Source: Cohnella laeviribosi DSM 21336
GTDB taxonomy: Bacteria > Bacillota > Bacilli > Paenibacillales > Paenibacillaceae
DNA: 64,000 nt
Reading direction: 5' to 3'
Assembly (NCBI RefSeq): GCF_000378425.1
Contig: NZ_KB899823.1
Span: 1 to 64,000 of the forward strand
Shown here one piece after another: positions 27,236-37,713 of the stretch (its first letter is position 1; every line of letters starts with the position of its first letter). Made by a program: the position numbers and the translations under genes. The notes beneath the pieces were generated by a model. It made no database searches and was not told the origin of the DNA. It saw only the letters and a program-made list of their open reading frames with translations.

Positions 27236-28507
27236 TTGGCCAATTACGCGGGCATCCTTCAAACGCGCGTCGTCTGGAAAGACGCCTTCCTGGCGGTCGG
27301 GGAGAAAATCCGTTTCGTTCCATCCGCCGACGTTCCGCCGTCGGAGAACGAGATTTCCCGCCTGTGGAACCGCTTTAACGAAAGAGTGGGGGAGATCGAA
27401 CACATCGAGGGCGGTATGTACGGCTTGTGCCTGCTTCCCCCGGACTGCAAGCCGGACGATCCGTTCGACTATGTGGCGGCCGTCGGCGTCTCCCGGGCGG
27501 AACGCGTGCCCCAGGGGATGACGGTGGAGTCGGTTCCGGGCGGATTGTACTGCGTCGTGACCCGTCGAGGCGTCATCGACGAGATCGGGGTGGCTTTCCG
27601 CTACTTCTGGGACGAGTGGCTGCCGCAATCCGGTTACGTTTTCCGAGACGGCGCGGAATTCGAATATTACGACGAACGCTACCGCGGCAACCATGATCCG
27701 GAATCGGTCATGGACATTTGGTTCCCGATCCGGCCCGCTCAACCGGTTCCGCTGGAAAACCGGATCGCCAGCGCGTTCGTCCATGTGACGGATTTGCGCA
27801 GGTCCGCGGAGTGGTACAGCCGCCTGCTTGGGCTGCCCGTGCTTGAGAAGCGCCTCAACGGCGGTCCGGTCTATTGGTTCGACCTTCCGGGCACGCATCT
27901 CATTCTCGACACCAACGCGGCCAACCGGCAAAACCCGGCCTGGCGCGAAGAGATGATGCCCCGGTTCATGCTGCCGGCCGCCGATATTGACGACGCCTAT
28001 CGCTATGTGCAGGCAAAGGCGGAGCCGTTGTTCGAGCCGGAGCGCCACGGCGCGATGGCGTACTTCAATTTCCGCGATCCGGAAGGCAATGCGCTTATGG
28101 CCTGCTGGACCGCCCAACCGGGTACGGATTGGGAGTTTCGCGCGGAGAGTCCCGTCCTGCCTCGGATCGGCGGCGTTTTCGCGGACGTAAAGGACACGCG
28201 GCGGGCGGAGCGCTGGTACGCCGACCTGTTCGGATTGCCGTACGAGGAGGAGAGCGCCGAGCGGCCGATCCATTCGGTTCCCGTGACGCGGGGAGCGGCG
28301 CTGCTGCTGAACCCGAATCGGGAGACGTCGACCCCGCTCTTTTATGTGGAGACGGAAAATGCGGATCGTGCACTTGCGTACGTTCGGGAGCACGGTTTTC
28401 AAGTGGCGGGCGAGCTCGACGGCTTCCGCGGGTTGTCCGGATTCGTATTGCTCGATCCGGACGGCAATCGAATCGCCGTTGCGCAGATGAATCGCCCTGC
28501 ATCATGA
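27236..28507 (+). CDS. GyrI-like domain fused to two VOC (glyoxalase-like) domains
   Basis: 423 residues in three parts: a GyrI/Rob-like effector domain (about 1-170, ending ESVMDIWFPIR) and two vicinal-oxygen-chelate domains (about 178-300 and 308-420), each with the pattern FVHVTDLRRSAEWYSRLLGLP or VFADVKDTRRAERWYADLFGLP. There is no DNA-binding domain. It could bind or modify the same kind of compound sensed by the AraC protein upstream. The TTG start at 27236 follows AAGGAGACGG. The three-part fusion is unusual. Confidence 0.85.
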   Translation: MANYAGILQTRVVWKDAFLAVGEKIRFVPSADVPPSENEISRLWNRFNERVGEIEHIEGGMYGLCLLPPDCKPDDPFDYVAAVGVSRAERVPQGMTVESVPGGLYCVVTRRGVIDEIGVAFRYFWDEWLPQSGYVFRDGAEFEYYDERYRGNHDPESVMDIWFPIRPAQPVPLENRIASAFVHVTDLRRSAEWYSRLLGLPVLEKRLNGGPVYWFDLPGTHLILDTNAANRQNPAWREEMMPRFMLPAADIDDAYRYVQAKAEPLFEPERHGAMAYFNFRDPEGNALMACWTAQPGTDWEFRAESPVLPRIGGVFADVKDTRRAERWYADLFGLPYEEESAERPIHSVPVTRGAALLLNPNRETSTPLFYVETENADRALAYVREHGFQVAGELDGFRGLSGFVLLDPDGNRIAVAQMNRPAS

Positions 28508-28750
28508 ATTGGCTTCTGCCGAGGCATTCCCGCCTTTTTTCAAAGGCGCGATTCAGCGGTTCCAAAGTCCGGATTACGGTCGATATTATGGCAAAAACGA
28601 AACGAGGGAGCTGCAGAAGGCGGCTCCTTTCCTGTTTGGGGCTTACAGGAGACACTTGTGAAGGAATGTGGTAGCTTAATCTTAGCATCGCTGATCCGAA
28701 CGAGAACGGCAAGTCATCTTTACGAAACCGCAAAAGGGGGGGGCATCGCG

Positions 28751-29797
28751 ATGAAAGCGACTGAAGTCCGCGACGCGATTTTGCAGCTGACCGGGCGGGA
28801 GGCCAAGTTGTTGCTGCTTCATATGGTCATGAAGCTCGATTTGGCGAAAGACGGCGCTCTCTCCCAAGAGGAGCTGTACAATGAGCTGTTGGATCATGGC
28901 CATGCGCTGATCGCGGCCCGCAGCGGCAGCAAGCGTTGGGAGCCCGACGACGGCTGCACGGCCGTTCATATCGCCTTCGGCGAGTCCTTCGCCGGGAGCC
29001 TGAAGCAGGCGTTGAAATCGCTGAGCCGGGAGAACACCGACAAAATCGTCGCGTTCCGCGATCTGTACTCCATCGGACCCTTATGGCAGCTTCATGAGGA
29101 TCATGGGCGGCAGCACAGGCGCGAATGGCTCCGGGACCATATCAACGACGGAGACGATGAGGACGACGGCGAAAAGACGGATCAGCAGCTCCTGCGCTAC
29201 CTCTCGCAAATTCCTCCGCAAGCGAAGATATACGTGTGGGCCGGCGGAAATGCGCACGAACAGGCGGGATTGCGGCTTGCGGCATACCTGCTGAGGGAAC
29301 ATCCGAACGAGATCGCGACGCTGGATGCGCCGGCCGTTTGCGAACGGTTGTTTGACGGCGCCCTGACGCGGTTTGCCTATTTGCACTCGGGGGAAATCCC
29401 GCCCGACAAGCTGCAGGCCGTTTTGTACGAATGCAAAGAAGTTCCACCGTTGTCGGACAGGGAGAGAACCGCCCTGGAGCGCGAATGGCTGGAGCTTGCG
29501 GAACGCCGCGAGGTGCTGCGCATCTATCAAGACGGAAGAATCGTTCAGGTCGGGGCGGACTATTTTGACGGCTATTTGCGGAATATCGTCGAGCAGCTTC
29601 ATAAAGACAGAGGCAATCGGGATTTCATCAAAGCGGCCAGAGTGATCGGCCAAGCGATCGGGTATTGCGATCAATACATCGGGGACGGTTACTTCGAATA
29701 CCGGCTTCGGGAGCTGATTTACAGCGGATATCTCGAAATCAAAGGCGTTCCGCGGGCCATGAGGCATTACAGCGTGAGAACAAAGGCGGAAACGTAA
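28751..29797 (+). CDS. DUF1835 domain protein
   Basis: 348 residues, soluble. The DUF1835 signature begins near residue 70 (CTAVHIAFGESFAGSLKQAL) with DLYSIGPLWQL, and a DUF3658-like part follows toward the C-terminus (about 230-340, ending EIKGVPRAMRHYSVR). The family is common in Bacilli and uncharacterised. The ATG at 28751 follows GGGGGGGC; an in-frame start at 28658 lacks such a site. A weak GGAGC/GCTCC hairpin lies upstream near 28607-28633. Confidence 0.88.
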   Translation: MKATEVRDAILQLTGREAKLLLLHMVMKLDLAKDGALSQEELYNELLDHGHALIAARSGSKRWEPDDGCTAVHIAFGESFAGSLKQALKSLSRENTDKIVAFRDLYSIGPLWQLHEDHGRQHRREWLRDHINDGDDEDDGEKTDQQLLRYLSQIPPQAKIYVWAGGNAHEQAGLRLAAYLLREHPNEIATLDAPAVCERLFDGALTRFAYLHSGEIPPDKLQAVLYECKEVPPLSDRERTALEREWLELAERREVLRIYQDGRIVQVGADYFDGYLRNIVEQLHKDRGNRDFIKAARVIGQAIGYCDQYIGDGYFEYRLRELIYSGYLEIKGVPRAMRHYSVRTKAET

Positions 29798-29904
29798 AGG
29801 TGTACGGCCTGCTCCGCCAGAGCAGACTTAAGGTGAAGGAGATGGTACTTGTCCGGCCCGACGGCCGGGGCGAAGGCGATCCGTATTTGACGTATAAAAA
29901 AGGG

Positions 29905-29935
29905 TTGACCTTTACGCTGCGTCAAGGTGTACGGT
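29905..29935 (+). promoter_or_regulatory. MerR-type promoter/operator of the TipA-like gene
   Basis: TTGACC (29905-29910), a 19-base spacer and TACGGT (29930-29935). The near-perfect palindrome ACCTTTACG-CTG-CGTCAAGGT (29908-29928) sits in the spacer. The overlong spacer with a palindrome is the hallmark of promoters twisted open by MerR-family regulators, here pointing to autoregulation. Confidence 0.85.
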
Positions 29936-29957
29936 GATGTTGTCGGGAGGTGAGCGC

Positions 29958-30731
29958 ATGGAATACACCGTTCAGAGGCTTGGGCAATTGGCGGGAATCA
30001 GCGCCCGGACGATCCGATACTACGATACGACCGGTATCCTGAAGCCGGCCAGGATCAATTCGTCGGGGTACCGGATCTACGGTCAGGCTGAGGTCGACAG
30101 GCTGCAGCAAATCTTGTTTTACCGGGAATTGGGCGTCGGCCTGGACCGAATCAAGGACATCCTGAACGATCCCTCCTTTGACCGGATCAAGGCCCTGAAA
30201 GAACACCGCGAGCAACTCCTCGGCAAACGGAAGCAGCTGGATAAGCTGATCGCCAATGTGGAAAAAACGATCGCCCTGCACGAAGGGAGGATGACGATGA
30301 CCGATCAAGAGAAGTTCGAAGGCTTCAAACGGCAGATGATCGAAGAGAACGAGAGAAAGTACGGGGCGGAAATTCGCGCAAAATACGGCGACGAAGCCGT
30401 TAACCGGTCCAATCAAAGGCTGATGAACATGACGCAAGCGGAGCACGAGGAAGCGACGCGCTTGGCAAACGAGGTGAAAGCGACGCTGGCCGAAGCGTTT
30501 CAAACGGGCGATCCTTCCGGCGAGCTGGCGCAAAAGGCGGCCGATTTGCATAAGCGGTGGCTGACCTTTTACTGGAGCGAGTACACCAAGGAAGCGCATG
30601 CCGGACTGGCCCGAATGTATGTCGAAGACGAGCGCTTTAGGGCGTATTACGACGAAAAGCAGCCGGGCACGGCGGCGTTTTTCAGAGACGCGATCCTGAT
30701 TTACACAGGTCTGGATCAAGGAAAACGATAA
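29958..30731 (+). CDS. MerR-family regulator with TipAS antibiotic-binding domain
   Basis: 257 residues: N-terminal MerR winged helix (about 1-70, TVQRLGQLAGISARTIRYYD), a long dimerisation helix (about 75-115), and a TipAS domain (about 130-255) that in Streptomyces TipA and Bacillus Mta-like proteins binds thiopeptides or other drugs. The Cys used by TipA for covalent thiostrepton binding is not evident. The start at 29958 follows GGGAGG. The palindromic 19-spacer promoter directly upstream fits autoregulation. No obvious target gene follows, so targets may lie elsewhere. Confidence 0.93.
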   Translation: MEYTVQRLGQLAGISARTIRYYDTTGILKPARINSSGYRIYGQAEVDRLQQILFYRELGVGLDRIKDILNDPSFDRIKALKEHREQLLGKRKQLDKLIANVEKTIALHEGRMTMTDQEKFEGFKRQMIEENERKYGAEIRAKYGDEAVNRSNQRLMNMTQAEHEEATRLANEVKATLAEAFQTGDPSGELAQKAADLHKRWLTFYWSEYTKEAHAGLARMYVEDERFRAYYDEKQPGTAAFFRDAILIYTGLDQGKR

Positions 30732-30738
30732 GTCCGCG

Positions 30739-30784
30739 CAAGGGGCGTACGGGAGTCGGTCGACTGCCGGACGCTCCTTTCTTT
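30739..30784 (+). terminator. Terminator of the TipA-like gene
   Basis: An extended hairpin, GGGGCGT...AGTCG/CGACT...ACGCTCC, followed by TTTCTTTG. Confidence 0.7.
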
Positions 30785-31008
30785 GTTTACGAAAGCGATC
30801 GCCACGGATCGGACAAGCGTTCCAAGCCGTTGAGAATTAAGGTTAATTTCCATAAAAAACATAACAATAAAGGGTTTTCATTGTGAAATATCGACAGATA
30901 GACGCTTTAACGCGCCACAATTTAAACGAATGAATTGACTAAACGGTCTTCGCGACTTTAAACTGAACATCATACAGGTGTTTTTCATTTCCGAAAGGGG
31001 AAGAGTGT
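30785..31008 (+). promoter_or_regulatory. AT-rich leader with a possible promoter of the ABC importer
   Basis: This 224-base gap is markedly AT-rich. TTGACT (30935-30940), a 16-base spacer and TTTAAA (30957-30962) could form a promoter, followed by a 46-base leader. The -10 is weak. No riboswitch core was recognised. Confidence 0.4.
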
Positions 31009-32064
31009 ATGAAAAAGAAATTGTGGGCACCGCTGATGGTAGCGCTTTCCATCTTGGCGGCGGCCGGGTGCGGCGCCAAACCGGACAATTCCGGGGGAGC
31101 CAGCCCGTCGGCAAGCGAAAGCCCGAGCGCCAGCGCAAGCGCGGATGCCAAGACATATTCGATCGCCATTTCCCAGATCGTCGAACATCCGTCCCTGGAC
31201 GCGACCCGCGAAGGCTTCCTGGCCGCGCTTAAGGACGCGGGCATCGTGGAAGGCCAAAATCTCAAGGTCGATTACAACAACGCGCAGAACGATCCGAGCA
31301 ACAACTTGGCGATCGCGCAGAAGCTCGCTTCGCAGAAGTACGATTTGGTGCTTGCGATCGCGACTCCTTCGGCGCAAGCGGTCGTTCAGAACGTGAAGGA
31401 CTCCCCGGTGCTGTTTGCGGCGGTCACGGACCCGATCGACGCGAAGCTCGTCGACAATCTGGACAAACCGGGCGGCAATGTTTCCGGCGCCTCCGACACG
31501 AACCCGGCGGCCATTCAGCAGTTGATGGACTTCATTGCTTCGGACTTGCCGGACATCAAGACGGTCGGCGTCATCCTGAATGAGAGCGAACCGAACGCGG
31601 TCGTCATGACGAACAACGCGCAGCAAGCGCTGGAGAAGCACGGCATCAAGCTCGTCAAAGCGCCGGTTACGAACACCTCCGAAGTCAAGCAGGCGGCGGA
31701 GTCGCTCGTCGGCCGCGTGGACGCCCTTTTCATCACCCTCGACAATACGGTCGTCAGCGCCGTGGATACGATCATTCAAGTCGCGAATGAAAACAAAATT
31801 CCGTTCTTCTCGAGCGACCGCGATACGCTGGAGAAAGGCGCGTTCGCGACCGTCGGCTTCAAATACTACGATCACGGCTACCAAGCCGGCCAGATGGCCG
31901 TCGAAGTGCTGAAGAACGGCAAGAAAGTCGGCGACCTGAAGGTCAGCAAGCCGGAGAAGCTCGATCTGATGCTGAACCTGAAGGCAGCCGAGGCGCAAGG
32001 CATTACGGTGACCGACGATATGAAGAAGAAGGTACAGGATCCGGAAAATAATATCATTCAGTAA
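31009..32064 (+). CDS. ABC transporter substrate-binding lipoprotein (TrpX/ABC_sub_bind family)
   Basis: 351 residues. The signal ends in the lipobox AAGCG (lipidated Cys at about residue 21), then a Ser/Ala-rich tether (about 28-45), then a two-lobed binding fold (about 48-350) of the ABC_sub_bind family: ISQIVEHPSLDATREGFLAAL at the start and the typical SDPIDAKLVDNLDKPGGNVSG-like hinge. Homologues (TrpX) bind tryptophan or similar compounds. AAAGGGGAAGAG precedes the ATG. It is followed by permease and ATPase genes in the usual order. Confidence 0.9.
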   Translation: MKKKLWAPLMVALSILAAAGCGAKPDNSGGASPSASESPSASASADAKTYSIAISQIVEHPSLDATREGFLAALKDAGIVEGQNLKVDYNNAQNDPSNNLAIAQKLASQKYDLVLAIATPSAQAVVQNVKDSPVLFAAVTDPIDAKLVDNLDKPGGNVSGASDTNPAAIQQLMDFIASDLPDIKTVGVILNESEPNAVVMTNNAQQALEKHGIKLVKAPVTNTSEVKQAAESLVGRVDALFITLDNTVVSAVDTIIQVANENKIPFFSSDRDTLEKGAFATVGFKYYDHGYQAGQMAVEVLKNGKKVGDLKVSKPEKLDLMLNLKAAEAQGITVTDDMKKKVQDPENNIIQ

Positions 32065-32139
32065 TTGCGCAGGATCAGATGGGGGGAACGGAGATAGTGC
32101 GTTCGCCCCGTTTTTCTTGTCCACAGGAGGTATCCATTC

Positions 32140-33066
32140 ATGTTTCAATCGCTTACCGGCGCCGTCGAGCTCGGCCTCATGTACGCGCTGCTCGCGCTGG
32201 GGGTCTATATCACGTTCCGGATTCTGGATTTTCCGGATCTGACCGTCGACGGCAGCTTCGCCACGGGCGGCGCCATCGCCGCCGTCATGATCTCGCACGG
32301 CTACGAGGCCTGGATCGCGACGCTGGCGGCCTTTGCCGGAGGGCTCGCTGCGGGAGCCTGCACCGGACTTTTGCATACAAAGGGCAAGATCAACGGTCTG
32401 CTATCGGGCATTCTGATGATGATCGCGCTTTATTCGATCAACATCCGGATCATGGGCAAGCCGAATGTCTCGCTGATCAATGCCGACACGTTGTTCTCGC
32501 CGATCGATTCGGTGACCTGGAAGTACATTCTCGTCCTGGCGATCGTCGTCTTCGCGATCAAATTGCTGCTCGACGCCTTTCTTCATACGGACAAGGGGCT
32601 GGCTCTGCGGGCGACAGGCGACAATAATCGGATGATTCGCAGCTTCGGAGGCAACACCGATAACGCGACCATTCTCGGCATCAGCCTGTCGAACGGCTTG
32701 GTTGCGATTTCCGGCGCGCTGATCGCGCAGGACTCGGGATTCGCGGACGTGACGATGGGCGTGGGGATGATCGTGATCGGGCTCGCCTCGGTCATCATCG
32801 GGGAAGCGATTCTCGGGACGCGGGGCGTATTTTGGACGACGTTTGCCGTCGTGATCGGCTCCATCGTCTACCGGATCGTGCTGGCGCTGGCTTATCGGGC
32901 GGAGTGGCTGAAGCTGAAGTCGACCGACCTGAAGCTGATCACGGCGCTGATCGTCATCGTCGCCCTGGTCATTCCCACGATTCGGCGCCACTACAAGCAG
33001 AAGAGCAATGCCCGCAAGCGGACGGCAGAGCTTGCGGTTTCGGCGCGCGGAAAGGGGGGGATCTGA
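32140..33066 (+). CDS. ABC transporter permease (TrpY-like)
   Basis: 308 residues, eight or nine membrane helices of the branched-chain amino acid permease family (LivH-like fold), including LTVDGSFATGGAIAAVMI and a conserved RATGDNNRMIRSFGGN loop between helices. Imports the ligand captured by the lipoprotein encoded upstream. CACAGGAGGTAT lies just before the ATG. Its stop overlaps the ATPase start by one base (TGATG). Confidence 0.92.
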   Translation: MFQSLTGAVELGLMYALLALGVYITFRILDFPDLTVDGSFATGGAIAAVMISHGYEAWIATLAAFAGGLAAGACTGLLHTKGKINGLLSGILMMIALYSINIRIMGKPNVSLINADTLFSPIDSVTWKYILVLAIVVFAIKLLLDAFLHTDKGLALRATGDNNRMIRSFGGNTDNATILGISLSNGLVAISGALIAQDSGFADVTMGVGMIVIGLASVIIGEAILGTRGVFWTTFAVVIGSIVYRIVLALAYRAEWLKLKSTDLKLITALIVIVALVIPTIRRHYKQKSNARKRTAELAVSARGKGGI

Positions 33067-33860
33067 TGCTGGAGCTGAACCATGTCTCCAAGCTGTTTAA
33101 CCCGGGCACCCCGGACGAGAAGATCGCCTTGATCGACATTCAGCTGAAGCTGAATCCGGGCGATTTCGTCACCGTGATCGGCAGCAACGGCGCGGGTAAG
33201 TCCACGCTGATGAACATCATCTCCGGCGTCCTGAAGCCCGATCTTGGCGATGTGAAGATCGGCGGCACGTCCATCTCCCATCTGCCGGAGTTCCAAAGAA
33301 GCCGCTGGATCGGCCGCGTCTTTCAGGACCCGATGGCCGGCACCGCGCCGACGATGACCATCGAAGAAAACCTGGCGATGGCTTACCGGCGCGGCAAGCC
33401 GCGCGGCTTGAGCTGGGGCGTCTCCGCCGCCAGGCGCAAGCTGTTCCGCGAGCAGCTGCAGCGGCTCGGTCTCGGCCTGGAGAACCGCCTGAAGGCGAAG
33501 GTCGGCCTGCTGTCCGGCGGCGAGCGGCAGGCGCTCAGCCTGCTGATGGCCACGTTCACGAAGCCCGACATCCTGCTGCTGGACGAGCACACCGCAGCGC
33601 TCGACCCGGCTCGCGCCGAGCTGATTACGCGGCTTACCGAGAGCATTGTCCGCGAGATGAAGCTGACGACGCTGATGGTCACCCACAACATGGAGCAGGC
33701 CATCCGTCTCGGCAACCGGCTCATTATGATGGACAAGGGCCGCATCATTCTCGACATTCCCGAAAACCGCAAGCGGGATTTGACCGTCCCGCAGCTGCTG
33801 GCCGAATTTGAGCGGATCAGCGGACATAAGCTGGCGGACGACCGCGTCGTCTTAGGCTAA
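33066..33860 (+). CDS. ABC transporter ATP-binding protein (TrpZ-like)
   Basis: 264 residues with Walker A GSNGAGKST, signature LSGGERQALSL, Walker B ILLLDEHTAALDP and switch VTHNMEQA. The DEHTAALDP form (His in place of Pro) is characteristic of ATPases paired with ABC_sub_bind systems. Start at 33066, overlapping the permease stop. The whole importer is a three-gene operon closed by a terminator. Confidence 0.94.
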   Translation: MLELNHVSKLFNPGTPDEKIALIDIQLKLNPGDFVTVIGSNGAGKSTLMNIISGVLKPDLGDVKIGGTSISHLPEFQRSRWIGRVFQDPMAGTAPTMTIEENLAMAYRRGKPRGLSWGVSAARRKLFREQLQRLGLGLENRLKAKVGLLSGGERQALSLLMATFTKPDILLLDEHTAALDPARAELITRLTESIVREMKLTTLMVTHNMEQAIRLGNRLIMMDKGRIILDIPENRKRDLTVPQLLAEFERISGHKLADDRVVLG

Positions 33861-33867
33861 ATACGAA

Positions 33868-33915
33868 ATGGCCGTTCCCGAGGCACTATAGCCTTGGGGA
33901 CGGCCTTTTTTTTCG
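33868..33915 (+). terminator. Terminator of the ABC importer operon
   Basis: GGCCGTTCCCGAGGC (33870-33884) pairs with GCCTTGGGGACGGCC (33891-33905), then eight T residues. Confidence 0.93.
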
Positions 33916-34081
33916 CGGGGCGGCAGGGAAGACAATCGCGGTACGGAGGGCGCAAAATAAGGGGAATCCTAAACTTTTCACAAGATTTTTGTTAATACTT
34001 CACAGAAAAATGTTTCATCATTTGTCAAATATCATTATACTGAAAAATTAGGTAAAGCAGTCAACGTTAGGAGGACATGCA

Positions 34082-35065
34082 GTGGGAGACAGAATCAAAA
34101 TCGGGATCGTCGGATACGGAAACCTCGGGAAAGGCGTGAAGAAAGCCATCCGCCAAAATCCGGATATGGAGCTTGTGGCCGTGTTCACAAGAAGAGATCC
34201 CGCCCGGCTGCAGGCGGAAACGGAAGTCCGTTTTGAGCCTATTTCGGCGGCGGAGCAGTATCGGGGCAAAATCGACGTGATGATCCTCTGCGGCGGTTCG
34301 GCGACCGATCTGCCGGAGCAGACGCCTGTCATGGCGCGCCTGTTCAATACGGTCGACAGCTTCGATACGCACGCCCGAATTCCCGAGTTCTTCGAGGCGG
34401 TCGATGCGGCGGCCAAGCAGGGGGGGACGCTCAGCATCATTTCGACCGGTTGGGACCCCGGGCTGTTCTCGCTGAACCGGCTGCTTGCGGAAGCGATTTT
34501 GCCGCAGGGCAAAGACTACACGTTCTGGGGCAAAGGCGTAAGCCAAGGCCATTCCGACGCCATCCGGCGCGTACCGGGCGTCAAGGCGGGCGTTCAGTAC
34601 ACCGTGCCGGTTCAGGAGGCGATCGACCGCATCCGCGCGGGCGAGACGCCGGATTTGTCCACGCGCGAGAAGCATGTGAGACAGTGCTTTGTCGTTGCGG
34701 AGGAAGGCGCGGACAAGGAGAAAATCCGCGAAGCGATCGTGACGATGCCGAATTATTTCGCGGACTACGATACGACCGTCACGTTCATAACGGAAGAAGA
34801 ACTGCAAGCGCATCACCGCGGGATGCCGCATGGCGGTTTTGTCATTCGCAGCGGAATTACGGGCGAAGGCACGAAGCAGTTGATCGAGTTCAGCTTGAAG
34901 CTGGAAAGCAATCCGGAGTTTACGGCCAGCGTTCTCGTGGCATGCGCAAGGGCCGGCTATCGGATGCGGCGGGAAGGAGCGGTCGGCGCCAAGACGATTT
35001 TCGATCTGCCGATCGGCTATTTGTCGCCCAAATCCCCGGAACAACTGCGGCGGGAGCTGCTGTAA
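34082..35065 (+). CDS. ddh: meso-Diaminopimelate dehydrogenase
   Basis: 327 residues. Catalyses reversible NADPH-dependent reductive amination of tetrahydrodipicolinate to meso-diaminopimelate, a one-step route to the wall and lysine precursor. N-terminal Rossmann fold with GIVGYGNLGKGV, then the substrate region (STGWDPGLFS, GKGVSQGHSDAIRRV) typical of Ddh. The GTG start at 34082 follows TAGGAGGA. A possible promoter is TTTCAT-N17-TATACT (34013-34041). gdhA follows 91 bases downstream, so two ammonia-assimilating dehydrogenases are neighbours. Confidence 0.95.
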   Translation: MGDRIKIGIVGYGNLGKGVKKAIRQNPDMELVAVFTRRDPARLQAETEVRFEPISAAEQYRGKIDVMILCGGSATDLPEQTPVMARLFNTVDSFDTHARIPEFFEAVDAAAKQGGTLSIISTGWDPGLFSLNRLLAEAILPQGKDYTFWGKGVSQGHSDAIRRVPGVKAGVQYTVPVQEAIDRIRAGETPDLSTREKHVRQCFVVAEEGADKEKIREAIVTMPNYFADYDTTVTFITEEELQAHHRGMPHGGFVIRSGITGEGTKQLIEFSLKLESNPEFTASVLVACARAGYRMRREGAVGAKTIFDLPIGYLSPKSPEQLRRELL

Positions 35066-35078
35066 CCGCCAGGCTTGA

Positions 35079-36527
<1,449 letters not shown>

Positions 36528-36585
36528 GGTGCGCCGGGTACGTGAAGTCAGGACAACGTCCAACCGAATGCAACAAACAAGTTGA

Positions 36586-36616
36586 GAGCCGGGCATCACC
36601 GCCCGGCTTCTTGTTA
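36586..36616 (+). terminator. gdhA terminator
   Basis: GAGCCGGGC and GCCCGGCTTC pair around ATCACC, then TTGTT. It touches the 3' end of the converging exoA. Confidence 0.78.
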
Positions 36617-37399
36617 TTCGGCTTCCGGCCGGCCGCCGGACAAATCCGCTATCTCCAGACGGATCGGGCAGTGGTCGCTTCCGAGCACATGGGCGTCGAT
36701 GTCCGCGTCGATCAGAAAGGGCGTGAGCCGGGAAGAGACCAGAAAGTAATCGATGCGCCAGCCGATGTTCCGCTGCCTCACACCGGGCATCTGGGACCAC
36801 CAGGTGTAGGCGTCCGTCCGGTCGGGGTAAAAATGCCGGAAGGTATCCACGAATCCGGCGTCCAGCAGCCGGGTCAGCTTGTCCCGCTCTTCCTGCGTAA
36901 AGCCGGAATTGCCGCGGTTGGCTTTCGCGTTTTTCAGGTCGATTTCCTGATGGGCCACATTCAAGTCGCCGCAGATCACGACGGGCTTCCGGCTGTCCAA
37001 TTCCCGCAAGTAATCGAGAAACCGGTCCTCCCATTCCAGCCTCAGCGCCAGCCTCGACAAATCCCGCCTTGCGTTGGGCGTATACACATTGACAAGGTAA
37101 AAAGGCTCAAACTCCAGCGTGATGACGCGTCCTTCGGGCTCTTGCTCCTCCTCAAGGCCGTACCTTACCGACAGCGGCGCCAGTTTGGTAAAGACGGCGG
37201 TTCCGGAGTATCCTTTCTTCTCCGCATAGTTCCAAAACTGCAAATACGCCTCTCCAAGTTCGAGGCGGATCTGGCTTTCCTGCAGCTTCGTTTCCTGAAC
37301 GCAGAATATATCCGCATCCGCTTGCCGGAAATAATCGCAAAAGCCTTTGTTGACGCAGGCTCTCAGTCCGTTGACATTCCAGGAAACCAGTTTGATCAT
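36614..37399 (-). CDS. exoA: Exodeoxyribonuclease III / AP endonuclease
   Basis: 261 residues, ExoIII family, repairing abasic and 3'-blocked DNA. Conserved blocks: VSWNVNGLRA, VQETKLQ with metal ligand Glu36, YTPNA, GDLNVAHQEIDL, the WRIDYFLVS block and LGSDHCPI with catalytic Asp-His. The start at 37399 gives the normal N-terminus MIKLVSWNVNG. Converges on gdhA. Confidence 0.96.
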   Translation of the reverse strand: MIKLVSWNVNGLRACVNKGFCDYFRQADADIFCVQETKLQESQIRLELGEAYLQFWNYAEKKGYSGTAVFTKLAPLSVRYGLEEEQEPEGRVITLEFEPFYLVNVYTPNARRDLSRLALRLEWEDRFLDYLRELDSRKPVVICGDLNVAHQEIDLKNAKANRGNSGFTQEERDKLTRLLDAGFVDTFRHFYPDRTDAYTWWSQMPGVRQRNIGWRIDYFLVSSRLTPFLIDADIDAHVLGSDHCPIRLEIADLSGGRPEAE

Positions 37400-37489
37400 C
37401 GTCCATCTCCTTGTATCTTCCGCGTTCTTTTCTCAGTGTAACATACGGAGCGCTCCGAAAAGCGAAAGGATAAACCTTGAAAAATAAGG

Positions 37490-37556
37490 TTGACAAAATG
37501 TGCCAAGCAAAGCTAAAATCAAGCTGTCATTGCTAATGATAATGATTATCATTATC
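37490..37556 (+). promoter_or_regulatory. Fur-box promoter of the NEAT gene pair
   Basis: TTGACA (37490-37495), 18 bases, TAAAAT (37514-37519). Just past the expected transcription start lies GATAATGATTATCATTATC (37538-37556), matching the classic 19-base Fur box with a single difference from the palindrome. Repression by Fur-iron would block early elongation. This makes the two genes behind it iron-regulated. Confidence 0.9.
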
Positions 37557-37713
37557 TTTTGAATGATTATGACTTTTGTGTCATGGAAGGAGGGGATGAG
37601 GTCAAACAAGGTTAACGTCCCGGAGCCGTCGCGCGGCATCGTTTCGTACTTATCGTCGGAATTTTCAGTATTGCCATTCAACAACTCTACATTTTGAAGG
37701 AGCGTGCAGATTG
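37557..37713 (+). other. Leader of the NEAT operon, nothing recognised
   Basis: About 155 transcribed bases between the Fur box and the first gene; no reading frame, riboswitch core or strong hairpin was noted. Confidence 0.4.

Noticed and set aside
29800-29937. Possible 46-residue gene before the TipA-like regulator
   Set aside because: No good binding site, and its 3' part coincides with the MerR-type promoter; more likely leader DNA.
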